NCBI RefSeq assembly: GCF_025567305.1 | Contig: NZ_JAOQJP010000011.1 | Coordinates: forward strand, 1 to 64,000 | Source of the DNA: Lentihominibacter butyricus | GTDB lineage: Bacteria > Bacillota > Clostridia > Peptostreptococcales > Anaerovoracaceae | Direction: 5' to 3' | DNA: 64,000 nucleotides | Part shown: positions 34,466-42,847 of the stretch, piece by piece | Position numbering within the stretch: position 1 is the first letter of the stretch | Layout of the letters: each line of letters opens with the position of its first letter | The notes under the pieces: model-generated | The model's database searches: none | The model's input: the letters and a program-made list of their open reading frames with translations, nothing else | What the model was told of the DNA's origin: nothing | Translations under genes and position numbers: made by a program

Positions 34466-34510
34466 AATTTCACTCCTTCCATTGATTTGTCAGTTTAAAA
34501 ATGGAGTCAT

Positions 34511-34531
34511 ACTGCAAAAGTGCAGTTTTTC
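34511..34531 (+). other. Small hairpin with a GCAAAAGT motif
   Basis: ACTGC and GCAGT flank an AAAAGT loop and are followed by a T-run (34511-34531). The sequence GCAAAAGTGCAG recurs, in part, downstream of the LuxR gene near 35712-35764. Confidence 0.35.
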
Positions 34532-34640
34532 TCTTTTTATAATTATACAACACATTCAAAGTACTATTTTGCTGTTTTTTATGATAAATACGACCGAGAT
34601 GATCCGGAGCTTTCAAAACAAGCATGATGAGCTATTAGGA

Positions 34641-34670
34641 TTGACTTTTTACAGGGAAGTAGGGTAAAAT
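34641..34670 (+). promoter_or_regulatory. Promoter of the membrane LuxR regulator
   Basis: TTGACT (34641-34646) and TAAAAT (34665-34670) are separated by 18 nt. Confidence 0.6.
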
Positions 34671-34696
34671 CAAATTATGACTAAGGAGTGAAAATT

Positions 34697-35659
34697 ATGA
34701 CTTTTTTGATAAGCAGTGTGTATACTTTTTTATATGTAGCAGTCATAATAATGGGCGGCATCACGATGACGCTTATGCTGATCCTCAACATAAGAGAAAA
34801 GGACAGAAAGCACAGAGCTGTTTTTCTTTTCGTATGTTCGATATTTATATTTATGATACTCGATTTCATAACGTATTATTTTATGTCGGAGTTCGCATCA
34901 GGCAGCGTCGTGTTCGCGCTTATCACGCTGTCAGATACGTTTTTCTGCATACTTACAACAGCGTGGGTATATGCGCTTATAGTCCTTATAAATGCTGAAA
35001 AGACGATAAATGTAAAGCAGGTCTGCATCATATCGGCTGTATACCTTGTGCTTTCACAGATACTTTCGATCTTTGAGGGGCGATATGACACTTATGCGCT
35101 GCATATGGAGCATGTCTCGGGGAAGGTGATCCTTCAGGCTCTCAACACGGGGTACGTGTGTTTTATAATAGCAGTGAGCATAAGGTGCATATATATGCTG
35201 ATGAAAAAATACCGGAAAAGCAGGTATCGCACGCTTACGCTTGTGATGGCGCTTCTTCTGGTCGGATATATGCTGTGGATCGTATACTGGGATTACAGCA
35301 CCTGGTACAAATCAGAGGAGAATCTGATGGAAATATACGGAGGTGACCCGCTGATCCTGATGTATGCGATATTCAATGCGGCGTCGATATACTATTTTTA
35401 CAAGAAGGATCCGCTGAAGATACGATCTGCGCAGGTGGCTACGGATGAAGCGGTCGGGATCATCTCGGACCGGTATGAGCTCTCCGGAAGAGAAAGGGAA
35501 GTGCTGCTCCTTCTGAACAGAGGACTCAGCAATCCTCAGATAGCAGCTGAGCTTTCAATATCCGAGAATACCGTGAAACGCCACGTCAACAATATCTTCC
35601 GAAAAACGGAGACTCAGAGCAGACATGAAATAATCGTGAAAGTCTCGAATCTTAAATAA
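34697..35659 (+). CDS. Membrane-anchored LuxR-family transcriptional regulator
   Basis: The N-terminal about 225 residues contain seven or so hydrophobic helices, and the C-terminal about 70 residues form a LuxR helix-turn-helix (LSGREREVLLLLNRGLSNPQ, then ISENTVKRHVNNIFRKTE). Such one-component regulators sense membrane or extracellular signals directly, with no kinase. ATG at 34697 has AAGGAG 8 nt upstream. It lies upstream of the APC permease/saccharopine-dehydrogenase-like/PutP module, its likely target. The repeated GCAAAAGT motifs on both sides of the gene could be its binding sites. Confidence 0.83.
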   Translation: MTFLISSVYTFLYVAVIIMGGITMTLMLILNIREKDRKHRAVFLFVCSIFIFMILDFITYYFMSEFASGSVVFALITLSDTFFCILTTAWVYALIVLINAEKTINVKQVCIISAVYLVLSQILSIFEGRYDTYALHMEHVSGKVILQALNTGYVCFIIAVSIRCIYMLMKKYRKSRYRTLTLVMALLLVGYMLWIVYWDYSTWYKSEENLMEIYGGDPLILMYAIFNAASIYYFYKKDPLKIRSAQVATDEAVGIISDRYELSGREREVLLLLNRGLSNPQIAAELSISENTVKRHVNNIFRKTETQSRHEIIVKVSNLK

Positions 35660-35682
35660 ACTGATATGCAGATATCCATATG

Positions 35683-35704
35683 CCCGGCTTGCCGGGTATT
35701 TTTT
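35683..35704 (+). terminator. Terminator after the LuxR gene
   Basis: CCCGGC and GCCGGG form a short GC-rich stem at 35683-35696, followed by TATTTTTT. Confidence 0.65.
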
Positions 35705-35711
35705 GTACCAT

Positions 35712-35764
35712 AAAAGTGCAGCAGTCCGCAAAAGTATGACGCATATGGAACTGCGGACTTTTGC
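35712..35764 (+). promoter_or_regulatory. Overlapping alternative hairpins upstream of the APC permease
   Basis: AGTCCGCA (35723-35730) can pair with TGCGGACT (35752-35759). Overlapping this, GCAAAAGT (35728-35735) can pair with ACTTTTGC (35757-35764). The two 8-bp stems exclude each other. As DNA the same segment carries GCAAAAGT in both orientations, so it could be an operator instead of an RNA switch. Confidence 0.35.
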
Positions 35765-35853
35765 ATGAGGCGGCCGGACGTGCCGTTCAGGTGCAGTTCT
35801 TTGTATAAAAATGATCTTTTGGTTCCAAAAACATGAATAACACCATTGTGCTA

Positions 35854-35883
35854 TTGCAAAAAATTCAGAAATTACAGTAAAAT
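35854..35883 (+). promoter_or_regulatory. Promoter of the APC permease gene
   Basis: TTGCAA (35854-35859) and TAAAAT (35878-35883) are 18 nt apart. The transcript would have a leader of about 110 nt. The rest of the 346-bp gap holds the terminator and hairpins noted separately. Confidence 0.5.
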
Positions 35884-36005
35884 CATGACATGAAAGGCAG
35901 ACGACAGGCGGTGCAGCTGCCGGAAATGCTTTGAAGAGGAGGTGGAACTTAAGCGTATATGCTGCAAACAGGAATCATATCATATTTTTAAACAGGAGAA
36001 AGTAA

Positions 36006-37670
36006 ATGGAACAGAGACTAACGATGAACGGTGTTGCCGGATTGAAAAAATATGACGTCAAAGTTACCGGCATAGTATTCATGCTTTACTGTCTGGTAGG
36101 TGCAGGTGCATTCGGTATAGAGGAGATGATACCGGAAGCAGGTCCGGGGATGACTCTGATACTGCTGATAACATTTCCGATCGTATGGGCTTACCCTATA
36201 AGCAATCTTGTGGCTGAGTGCGGTGCGGTGCTCCCGTCGGAAGGCGGAGTGTACGTCTGGGTCAGAGAAGCCTTCGGAGAGTTCTGGGGATTCCAGGCGG
36301 GCTGGTGGGGAACGGTGTCTACATATATAGCGAACGGGACATATGTGTCGCTCGTTGCAGGGTATGTGAGTCAGCTGATACCGATGTCGCCGCTGGCGGA
36401 TCAGGTGCTGAAGATAGGAATGGTGCTGATATTTACAGTGATAAACCTGCTTGGCATAAAAGAAGTGGAAAAAGTCAGCACGACGCTTTCCGTAATGATA
36501 CTGCTGGCATTCATGCTCGTTGCGGCAGTCGGATTCATCAACTGGGAAACAAATCCGATGATGCCGGTGATACCACCTGACTACAACATACTCGACGGGC
36601 TGAGCGGCGGGATCTGCATCTGTGTATGGATGTACTGCGGTTATGAATGTATCTCTAACATGGCAGGAGAAGTGAAGAATCCTCAGGTCATACCTAAGGG
36701 ACTGCTGATAGCGATGCCTCTCGTGGCGCTGACATATATACTGCCAACGCTGGGAGGTCTGGCATGCATGCCTGAAGGCTCGTGGATGAACTGGTCGACA
36801 GAGGGCGGATTCGGCAGTGACAATGTGGGCTATGCCACGATACTGACGACACATCTCGGCTCGGTATGGGGATATATATTCCTGGTGATAGCGATAATTT
36901 CACAGTGCGCGATATTCAACACGTATCTGGCTTCGGGATCGAGAGGATTTTTCGTGCTGGCTGATGACCGTCTGTGCCCTCAGTTCCTTGTTAAGGTAAG
37001 CAAGAATAGAGGCGTTCCTTATGTAGGTATATTATCGCTTGCAGTCGTTACAGTGATACTGGCGCAGTCGGATTTCACGACACTCGTGAATATTGAAGTA
37101 GTGTTCATACTTGCGCTTTACATAATACTGTCGGTCGCAGTTATAAAGCTGAGAAAATTATATCCTGTAGAGGAGCGAAGAGCCAGAGGACTTTACGTGA
37201 TGCCTGGAGGAAAGGCAGGGCTGGCATTTTTCGCAGGGATGCCGATACTGATAGCGGTGATAGCGCTTCTCGTGAACGGAACTGATTATCTGTTCGTAGG
37301 ACTTGTGGCTACAGCTACAGGCCCGGTGGTATATCTGATCGTGAAGCGTATATACGGCGGGATGTACAATATGGATCCGCAGAAGCATCCGATCAACCGC
37401 AGGACGAAGCTGGCGTTCGGAGATACGCTGAGGATAGGTGTATATATGATGGTGACAGGCGCATTTGCATTCATCGGGCAGCTGTGGCTCAGATGGTACG
37501 AAGTTGAATATGGCGAATGGAGCGCAGATGACTATGATATGTTCGGAGAGTATATACCTGATATCCTGAACATCCTGAAATGGGGCGGACTGATCCTGGC
37601 GGCGGCAGGAATAGTGCTGGCGCTGGTAAGCAGAGTCATTGAGAAAGATGAGTATAGGAAGAATGGCTGA
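36006..37670 (+). CDS. APC superfamily amino acid permease
   Basis: This 554-residue integral membrane protein has about 12-14 helices and the APC core motifs GIVFMLYCLVGAGAFGIEEM (helix 1) and LPSEGGVYVWVREAFGEFWG. It resembles amino-acid/polyamine antiporters of the GadC/YjeM type. The substrate cannot be read from sequence. A CAGGAG site precedes the ATG. The next gene, a saccharopine-dehydrogenase-like enzyme, begins 13 bp downstream, so transport and the redox step are probably coupled. Confidence 0.87.
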   Translation: MEQRLTMNGVAGLKKYDVKVTGIVFMLYCLVGAGAFGIEEMIPEAGPGMTLILLITFPIVWAYPISNLVAECGAVLPSEGGVYVWVREAFGEFWGFQAGWWGTVSTYIANGTYVSLVAGYVSQLIPMSPLADQVLKIGMVLIFTVINLLGIKEVEKVSTTLSVMILLAFMLVAAVGFINWETNPMMPVIPPDYNILDGLSGGICICVWMYCGYECISNMAGEVKNPQVIPKGLLIAMPLVALTYILPTLGGLACMPEGSWMNWSTEGGFGSDNVGYATILTTHLGSVWGYIFLVIAIISQCAIFNTYLASGSRGFFVLADDRLCPQFLVKVSKNRGVPYVGILSLAVVTVILAQSDFTTLVNIEVVFILALYIILSVAVIKLRKLYPVEERRARGLYVMPGGKAGLAFFAGMPILIAVIALLVNGTDYLFVGLVATATGPVVYLIVKRIYGGMYNMDPQKHPINRRTKLAFGDTLRIGVYMMVTGAFAFIGQLWLRWYEVEYGEWSADDYDMFGEYIPDILNILKWGGLILAAAGIVLALVSRVIEKDEYRKNG

Positions 37671-37683
37671 AAGGAGAAATGAA

Positions 37684-38907
37684 ATGGGTAAGAAGATCTT
37701 AGTATTGGGGACGGGAGCACAGGGCTCTACGGTTGCACAGAGGATGGACGAAGAACCTAATGTGGAAAAAATCATATGCGCAGATGCAGATCATAAAGCT
37801 GTTGATGAGCTTGTAAAGATCCTTAAAAAGGCTGAAGGAAGATATGTGGATGCGAATGATACCGAAAGCATCATAAAGGCAGCAGAAGGCGTAGACCTTA
37901 TAGTCAATGCGCTTCCTATCAGATTTGCCCCTAATGTACTGGATGCAGCTCTCGCAGTGAAGGCGAACTATCAGGATTTTGCGGCAACAGACGTGCTGGA
38001 TGAATGGTGGCCTAAGTGTGTTGAGATCATGTATGATGAATATGGAAAGAAATTCGCAGATATCGGGAAGCTGGCGATAATAGGTACTGGCTCGGCGCCG
38101 GGAATGATGTGTGTTGCGACTAAGAGCAGCATGAGATATCTTGATACATGTGATGATATCCTGATGATGGTATACGAGGGTGTTGAAGCGAAGAGATTCC
38201 TGCCATTCTGGTGGTCACCGTTTACTGCACTTTCAGATATGACAGATCCTACATTTGCACTTAAGGACGGGGTTCTGGTAGAGACAGAACCGCATTCGCT
38301 GCCGGTGACAAGGCACTTTAAGGGATGTGAAAAAGAAGTTACTCTGGTGGAGCATGCACATGATGAGACTGTGTACATGGGACTTAACAAGGATACGCAC
38401 TTCAAGGGAGCGAAGAATATAAACTTCAAATACGGAGGAGTGGGCATAGAGTTTTCGACACCGCTTTATAGAGCCGGACTCCTGAAAAGAGAAGAAGAGA
38501 CTTATAAAGGACATACATTTATACCGTTTGATGTGATCGTGTCACACCTTCCGCCTGCACCTAAGTATCATGACGAGATCAAGGAGATACTGGATGAAGG
38601 CCTTGTGAAGGATGAAGGAGCTTTTGTAGTAGAAGCGACAGGAACAAAGGATGGAAAGAAGGTAATGGTGGAGACATATCTCTATGCTCCGGGCTGCGAA
38701 GAATCGTTTGCCAGAGCGGGCATCACCGGAGAGCAGTATCTGACAGGACAGTGCGGATCGCTGTTCACGAAGATGTTCGTAAACGACGATTACGACCAGA
38801 CAGGGCTGCTTTCATCAGATATGCTTACGTACGAGGAATGCGACAAGTACATAGCCTATGCGGCTGCACTCGATATAACTCTGGAGACAGAAGTCAGAGC
38901 ACTGTAA
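37684..38907 (+). CDS. Saccharopine dehydrogenase-like NAD(P)-dependent oxidoreductase
   Basis: The 407-residue protein opens with a Rossmann fold (ILVLGTGAQGSTVAQRM) and contains VNALPIRFAPNVLDAAL and the GTGSAPGMMCVATK segment, as in the saccharopine/homospermidine/carboxynorspermidine dehydrogenase family. Such enzymes join or split an amino acid or amine and an oxo acid. The location between an APC permease and a PutP-type symporter suggests catabolism of an imported amino acid. ATG at 37684 follows AAAGGAG. The true substrate is unknown, and lysine or polyamine chemistry are options. Confidence 0.82.
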   Translation: MGKKILVLGTGAQGSTVAQRMDEEPNVEKIICADADHKAVDELVKILKKAEGRYVDANDTESIIKAAEGVDLIVNALPIRFAPNVLDAALAVKANYQDFAATDVLDEWWPKCVEIMYDEYGKKFADIGKLAIIGTGSAPGMMCVATKSSMRYLDTCDDILMMVYEGVEAKRFLPFWWSPFTALSDMTDPTFALKDGVLVETEPHSLPVTRHFKGCEKEVTLVEHAHDETVYMGLNKDTHFKGAKNINFKYGGVGIEFSTPLYRAGLLKREEETYKGHTFIPFDVIVSHLPPAPKYHDEIKEILDEGLVKDEGAFVVEATGTKDGKKVMVETYLYAPGCEESFARAGITGEQYLTGQCGSLFTKMFVNDDYDQTGLLSSDMLTYEECDKYIAYAAALDITLETEVRAL

Positions 38908-38946
38908 AAATCCGGTCTTCGGGTGCTGTAAGCGCACTGTAAAAAT
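38899..38946 (+). repeat. Short direct repeat at the 3' end of the dehydrogenase gene
   Basis: GCACTGTAAAAAT occurs at 38899-38911, overlapping the stop codon, and again at 38934-38946, a 35-bp period. It probably reflects a small duplication. Confidence 0.5.
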
Positions 38947-39009
38947 TTCATATCTTCGCCGGTTGCAAAAATATTCCCGAAGTGATATTATTGGAAGGAC
39001 TGGTTTAAG

Positions 39010-39041
39010 ACCCTTAAATCGTTTGTATTTAAGGGTTTTTT
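39010..39041 (+). terminator. Terminator upstream of the PutP-like gene
   Basis: ACCCTTAAAT (39010-39019) and ATTTAAGGGT (39027-39036) form a perfect 10-bp stem followed by TTTTT. It separates the dehydrogenase from the symporter, or attenuates read-through into it. Confidence 0.75.
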
Positions 39042-39078
39042 ATGCTAAAAAATATTTTAGGACTAATTGGAGGAAAAA

Positions 39079-40593
39079 ATGAATTATGAAATCGTTGCCT
39101 TTATAGTTTACTTTCTGGTAGTTCTGGCTATCGGAATCGTATTCTTTATAAAGGGCAAAGGAACCGGGGAAAAGGAATATTTCCTGGGAGGAAGAAGCAT
39201 GGGACCGTGGGTGACAGCGCTTTCCGCACAGGCTTCGGATATGTCGGCATGGCTTCTGATGGGACTTCCGGGAAGTATCCTGGCTTTTGGATTCGGTCAG
39301 ATGTGGATCGGAATAGGTCTTGGACTCGGAACCATAGCGAACTGGATATTTGTAGCAAAGAGACTCAGGAAATTCTCGAGAGCTTCAAATGACGCTATAA
39401 CGCTGCCGCAGTATCTGTCGAACAGGTTCGCATCGTCGAGTCCTGCGCTGCAGATAATCTGTGCAGTGATATTCTTCGTATGCTTCACGATATACGTTGC
39501 ATCAAGCTTCGTTGCCGGTACATCGGTGTTCACTACCGTGTTCCCGGGATTGTCGGATCGTGCTGCTATGACTATATTCGCACTGATAATACTGGTATAT
39601 ACATTCCTTGGCGGCTTCAAGGCCGTTTGCTGGACTGACTTTTTCCAGGGATTCCTGATGCTGTTCGCGCTGCTGGCAGTGCCGATCGTTGCAGTGGTTA
39701 CGCTTGATATGGACACTTCCGCGCTCGGAACTGTGTACACATATACTGACGCAGTGAGCGGCAAGGTGGTAGAGTGTGCATTCGGAACCGGCGTGTTCGA
39801 TGCAAGTATCAATGATATACTGTCGGGGCTGGCGTGGGGGCTCGGCTACTTCGGTATGCCTCACATCCTCGTTAGATTCATGTCGATAGAAAAGCCGTCG
39901 ATGATAAAGAAGAGTGCTACGGTGGCGATAATCTGGGTAATACTGTCTCTTACTGCTACATGTCTCATCGCATACTTCGGAAGAATGGTGCTGGCAGAAG
40001 AGCTGCTCACTACGGGATCGCAGAAGATGGTGTTCATCGCATTCATCAGAAAGATGTTCCCTGGACTGATCGCAGGCTTCCTGCTGTCGGCGATAATCGC
40101 AGCATCGATGTCGACTGCCGACTCGCAGCTGCTCGTAGCATCAAGTTCGTTCACTTCGGATATATACAAGCCTATATTCAGAAAGGATGCTTCGGATAAG
40201 GAGATCCTCTGGGTAGGCCGTATCATCGTGCTCATCGTTGCGGTAATCGCATATTTCATCGCGTCGAGCAAGGGATCCGGTGCACAGGCTATAATGGATA
40301 TGGTGGAAAACGCATGGGGCGGCTTCGGTTCGGCATTCGGACCTGTAGTCCTGCTGTCGCTGTTCTGGAGACGATTCACATACAGAGGTGCAGTTGCAGG
40401 TGTTATAGGCGGTGCGGCTGTCGATGTGCTCTGGTATGTATTCCTTTCGGATTCGACAGGAATATACGAACTGCTTCCGGGCTTCATCGCAGGACTGATT
40501 GTCGCAGTGATCGCTTCACTGATCGACAAGAAGCCGTCAGATGCTGTCACGGCAATCTATGACAGGGCGACAGACAAGAGCTTAGACGATTAG
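39079..40593 (+). CDS. putP: Sodium:solute symporter, proline symporter PutP-like
   Basis: This 504-residue protein has about 13 membrane helices and SSS-family signatures: YFLGGRSMGPWVTALSAQAS near the start, then SDMSAWLLMGLPG, RFASSSPALQ and the central MSTADSQLLVASSSF. These match PutP sodium/proline symporters closely. ATG at 39079 has GGAGG upstream. The gene may complete an amino-acid uptake module with the APC permease and dehydrogenase. Proline uptake would suit a Stickland-type fermenter, but the substrate is inferred. Confidence 0.88.
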   Translation: MNYEIVAFIVYFLVVLAIGIVFFIKGKGTGEKEYFLGGRSMGPWVTALSAQASDMSAWLLMGLPGSILAFGFGQMWIGIGLGLGTIANWIFVAKRLRKFSRASNDAITLPQYLSNRFASSSPALQIICAVIFFVCFTIYVASSFVAGTSVFTTVFPGLSDRAAMTIFALIILVYTFLGGFKAVCWTDFFQGFLMLFALLAVPIVAVVTLDMDTSALGTVYTYTDAVSGKVVECAFGTGVFDASINDILSGLAWGLGYFGMPHILVRFMSIEKPSMIKKSATVAIIWVILSLTATCLIAYFGRMVLAEELLTTGSQKMVFIAFIRKMFPGLIAGFLLSAIIAASMSTADSQLLVASSSFTSDIYKPIFRKDASDKEILWVGRIIVLIVAVIAYFIASSKGSGAQAIMDMVENAWGGFGSAFGPVVLLSLFWRRFTYRGAVAGVIGGAAVDVLWYVFLSDSTGIYELLPGFIAGLIVAVIASLIDKKPSDAVTAIYDRATDKSLDD

Positions 40594-40625
40594 TACATAT
40601 CCGCAAGGATAATGGAGGAACCAAA

Positions 40626-40922
40626 ATGACTAATTTTTATGTTACATACAGTTTTTCGGATGAAAATACACGCAGAAAGTTCTATGAAGAGGTAAAGGCA
40701 GAAAAAATAGGTGAAAAAACGAGAGTTGAAGACGGATGTATAAGATATGCGTTCTTCTTCGATGCCGATCGCGATGACAGAATGTTCCTCTGGGAGCAGT
40801 GGGAAAGCAGGGATGCGCAGAAGAAACATCTGCAGCAGCCGCATTTTGCGACGCTTTCAGAGCTGAAGGCAAAATACGTGCTCGATACGGAGATACTGGT
40901 GGAAGACCAGTACAGCAAATAG
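40626..40922 (+). CDS. ABM-domain (putative quinol monooxygenase) protein
   Basis: This 98-residue protein has the dimeric alpha/beta-barrel pattern of antibiotic-biosynthesis-monooxygenase-like proteins: a first strand YVTYSF, DGCIRYAFFFD, then LWEQWESRDAQKKHLQQPHF and a final strand. Members degrade quinols or haem-like compounds or have unknown roles. GGAGG precedes the ATG. It sits 33 bp after putP and abuts the HAD gene, so the three are probably co-transcribed. Confidence 0.78.
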   Translation: MTNFYVTYSFSDENTRRKFYEEVKAEKIGEKTRVEDGCIRYAFFFDADRDDRMFLWEQWESRDAQKKHLQQPHFATLSELKAKYVLDTEILVEDQYSK

Positions 40923-41711
40923 ATGAGTATAAAACTGGTCGCAGTCGATATGGACGGGACGCTTCTCAGCAGTGCGAATGAAGTTCCGGAGGATTTCATA
41001 CCGTGGGTGCACAGCCATCCGGATATCAGGACTGTGATCGCAAGCGGCAGACAGTATTTTACGCTGGAGCACGATTTCAGGGAAGCCGTCGACAGTCTGA
41101 TATTCATCGCTGAGAACGGCGCGCTGGTGTTCGAACACGGAGAGATGATCTACAGAGATGTGATGGAAGAGCAGGACATAATAAAGTGCCTTGATATCAT
41201 CGCTGGCATACCTCATGCTCATCCGATACTGTGCGGTGCAGAGTCCGCATATCTCGTGGAAAGTGCAGACGGCGGCAAAAACGGCGCTTTGCTTTACTAT
41301 AAGAGGCATGCTTTCGTCAAGAATATGGAAGCGCTCAAAGAGATGGTACATCGGGATTCGATAGTAAAAATCGCGATATACTTTGACATAGATGCAGCCG
41401 AAAAGTCATCTGAAGTGTTCAGCGGCATCGGAAAGCATCTCAGCGCAGTGGTATCCGGGAGCAACTGGCTCGACATTTCAAATGCATCTGTCGATAAGGG
41501 GAACGCTATAAGGCAGATCCAGGAAAGATACGGGATAACAGCGGAAGAATCGATGGCTTTCGGCGATTATCTCAATGATCTCGGGATGATGCATGCGTGC
41601 GGTGAGAGCTACTGCATGAAAAACGGTCATCCGGAGGTGATGAAGGCGGCGCGCCATACGGCGGAATCGAATGATGACGACGGCGTGATGAAGGTGCTCA
41701 GAACGCTGTGA
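40923..41711 (+). CDS. Cof-type HAD-IIB family hydrolase
   Basis: The HAD motifs appear in order: DMDGTLL with the nucleophile aspartate, VIASGR, the cap domain (about 85-190), a lysine in SVDKGNAI, and FGDYLNDLGM. Members dephosphorylate sugar phosphates, FMN or pyridoxal phosphate, and specificity is not predictable. The ATG immediately follows the stop codon of the preceding gene. Length (262 residues) is normal. A perfect bidirectional terminator follows. Confidence 0.9.
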   Translation: MSIKLVAVDMDGTLLSSANEVPEDFIPWVHSHPDIRTVIASGRQYFTLEHDFREAVDSLIFIAENGALVFEHGEMIYRDVMEEQDIIKCLDIIAGIPHAHPILCGAESAYLVESADGGKNGALLYYKRHAFVKNMEALKEMVHRDSIVKIAIYFDIDAAEKSSEVFSGIGKHLSAVVSGSNWLDISNASVDKGNAIRQIQERYGITAEESMAFGDYLNDLGMMHACGESYCMKNGHPEVMKAARHTAESNDDDGVMKVLRTL

Positions 41712-41742
41712 GGGATCAGCACGGCATATATTACAGAAATCA

Positions 41743-41783
41743 AAAAGCTTGTATCTCATGAAATGCAGGGATACAAGCTTTTT
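41743..41783. terminator. Bidirectional terminator between HAD and crotonase genes
   Basis: AAAAAGCTTGTATC (41743-41756) and GATACAAGCTTTTT (41770-41783) form a perfect 14-bp stem with A- and T-runs at the base on both strands. Confidence 0.9.
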
Positions 41784-41821
41784 CTTTCTATGAGCTCTTT
41801 TCTGTACGATGAAGTATCGCG

Positions 41822-42598
41822 CTATCTGTTCTTGAATTCAGCGTCTCTTCTCTCGAGGAAAGCTTTCATTCCTTCGATCCTGTCTTCTGAGCAGAACGGA
41901 ACGGTGAACGCTTCGCTTTCAAGTGCGACAGCTGTAGGCACGTCAAGCATAGCGCCCTTGTTGATGATGTTCTTTGCAGTCTTTATCGCGATAGGAGCCT
42001 TGCTCATGATAGTTCTGGCGATCTCTTCGCATGCAGGGATGAGTTCGTCCGGAGCAGTGACCTTTTCGACGAGGCCGAGTCGGTGAGCTTCTTCAGCGCC
42101 GATCAGCTCAGCTGTCATGATCAGGTATTTTGCCATGCCTTTGCCGATGAGTCTCTGGAGCCTCTGAGTACCGCCGAAACCAGGTATGATACCGAGGTTG
42201 ACTTCAGGCTGTCCGAATTTTGCTTTTTCGGAAGCGATGCGGATATCGCAGGCCATCGCGAGCTCGCATCCGCCGCCGAGTGCGAAACCGTTGACTGCCG
42301 CGATGACAGGTTTATCGATAGCTTCGATAAGATCCATGACGCCGGCACCGTATTTTATCATATCATGGCCTTCTACACCTGTGAGCTGTGACATCTGGGC
42401 GATGTCGGCTCCTGCAACGAACGCTTTGCCGTTACCGGTGAGGATAGCCACTTTTACTTCAGGATCGTCATTGACCTGTTCGAACACAGAATGCAGTTCT
42501 TTGAGCACTGTCATCGATATCGCATTGAGCGCTTCCGGTCTGTCGATCGTGATGTAGCCGATGTTGTTTTTTACTTCATACTTAAGAGTCTCAAACAT
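41822..42598 (-). CDS. crt: Enoyl-CoA hydratase (crotonase)
   Basis: This 258-residue protein hydrates short-chain enoyl-CoA. The oxyanion-hole motifs AGADI and NGFALGGGCELAMACD and the catalytic segment FGQPEVNLGIIPGFGGTQRL carry both glutamates needed for hydration. It diverges from the butyryl-CoA dehydrogenase gene with a 249-bp promoter region between them, and the two enzymes act in sequence in butyrate formation. AAAGGAG lies upstream of the ATG on the minus strand. Confidence 0.92.
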   Translation of the reverse strand: MFETLKYEVKNNIGYITIDRPEALNAISMTVLKELHSVFEQVNDDPEVKVAILTGNGKAFVAGADIAQMSQLTGVEGHDMIKYGAGVMDLIEAIDKPVIAAVNGFALGGGCELAMACDIRIASEKAKFGQPEVNLGIIPGFGGTQRLQRLIGKGMAKYLIMTAELIGAEEAHRLGLVEKVTAPDELIPACEEIARTIMSKAPIAIKTAKNIINKGAMLDVPTAVALESEAFTVPFCSEDRIEGMKAFLERRDAEFKNR

Positions 42599-42665
42599 GA
42601 TTTTTTACTCCTTTCCTGATGTATGCAGAATACACATTTTTTAACTTTAACGATAACCTGTTAAC

Positions 42666-42694
42666 ATATTAGTACGCGGAATTCAGCATGTCAA
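42666..42694 (-). promoter_or_regulatory. Promoter of the crotonase gene
   Basis: On the minus strand TTGACA (42694-42689) and TAATAT (42671-42666) are separated by 17 nt. Confidence 0.65.
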
Positions 42695-42722
42695 TAATTT
42701 AAAAAATTCTTTCAATTATTAG

Positions 42723-42751
42723 TAGACAATATTCAGAAAAGCCACTATAAT
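42723..42751 (+). promoter_or_regulatory. Upstream promoter of bcd-etfBA
   Basis: TAGACA (42723-42728) and TATAAT (42746-42751) are separated by 17 nt. Confidence 0.55.
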
Positions 42752-42767
42752 ATATACTAAATGCGGC

Positions 42768-42796
42768 TTGACACAAGTTGTTATTTGACCTAAAAT
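42768..42796 (+). promoter_or_regulatory. Proximal promoter of bcd-etfBA
   Basis: TTGACA (42768-42773) and TAAAAT (42791-42796) are separated by 17 nt, 45 nt downstream of the first promoter. Two tandem promoters fit strong expression. Confidence 0.7.
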
Positions 42797-42847
42797 AAAT
42801 AAGTGATTGTAAGCAAAATTTAAATGGAGAGTTTAGGAGGATAAACA

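Noticed and set aside
42640..42670. Possible Rex site between crotonase and bcd
   Set aside because: GTTAAC and TTTAAC words are present, but they do not form the TTGTTAANNNNTTAACAA dyad, so I could not support it.
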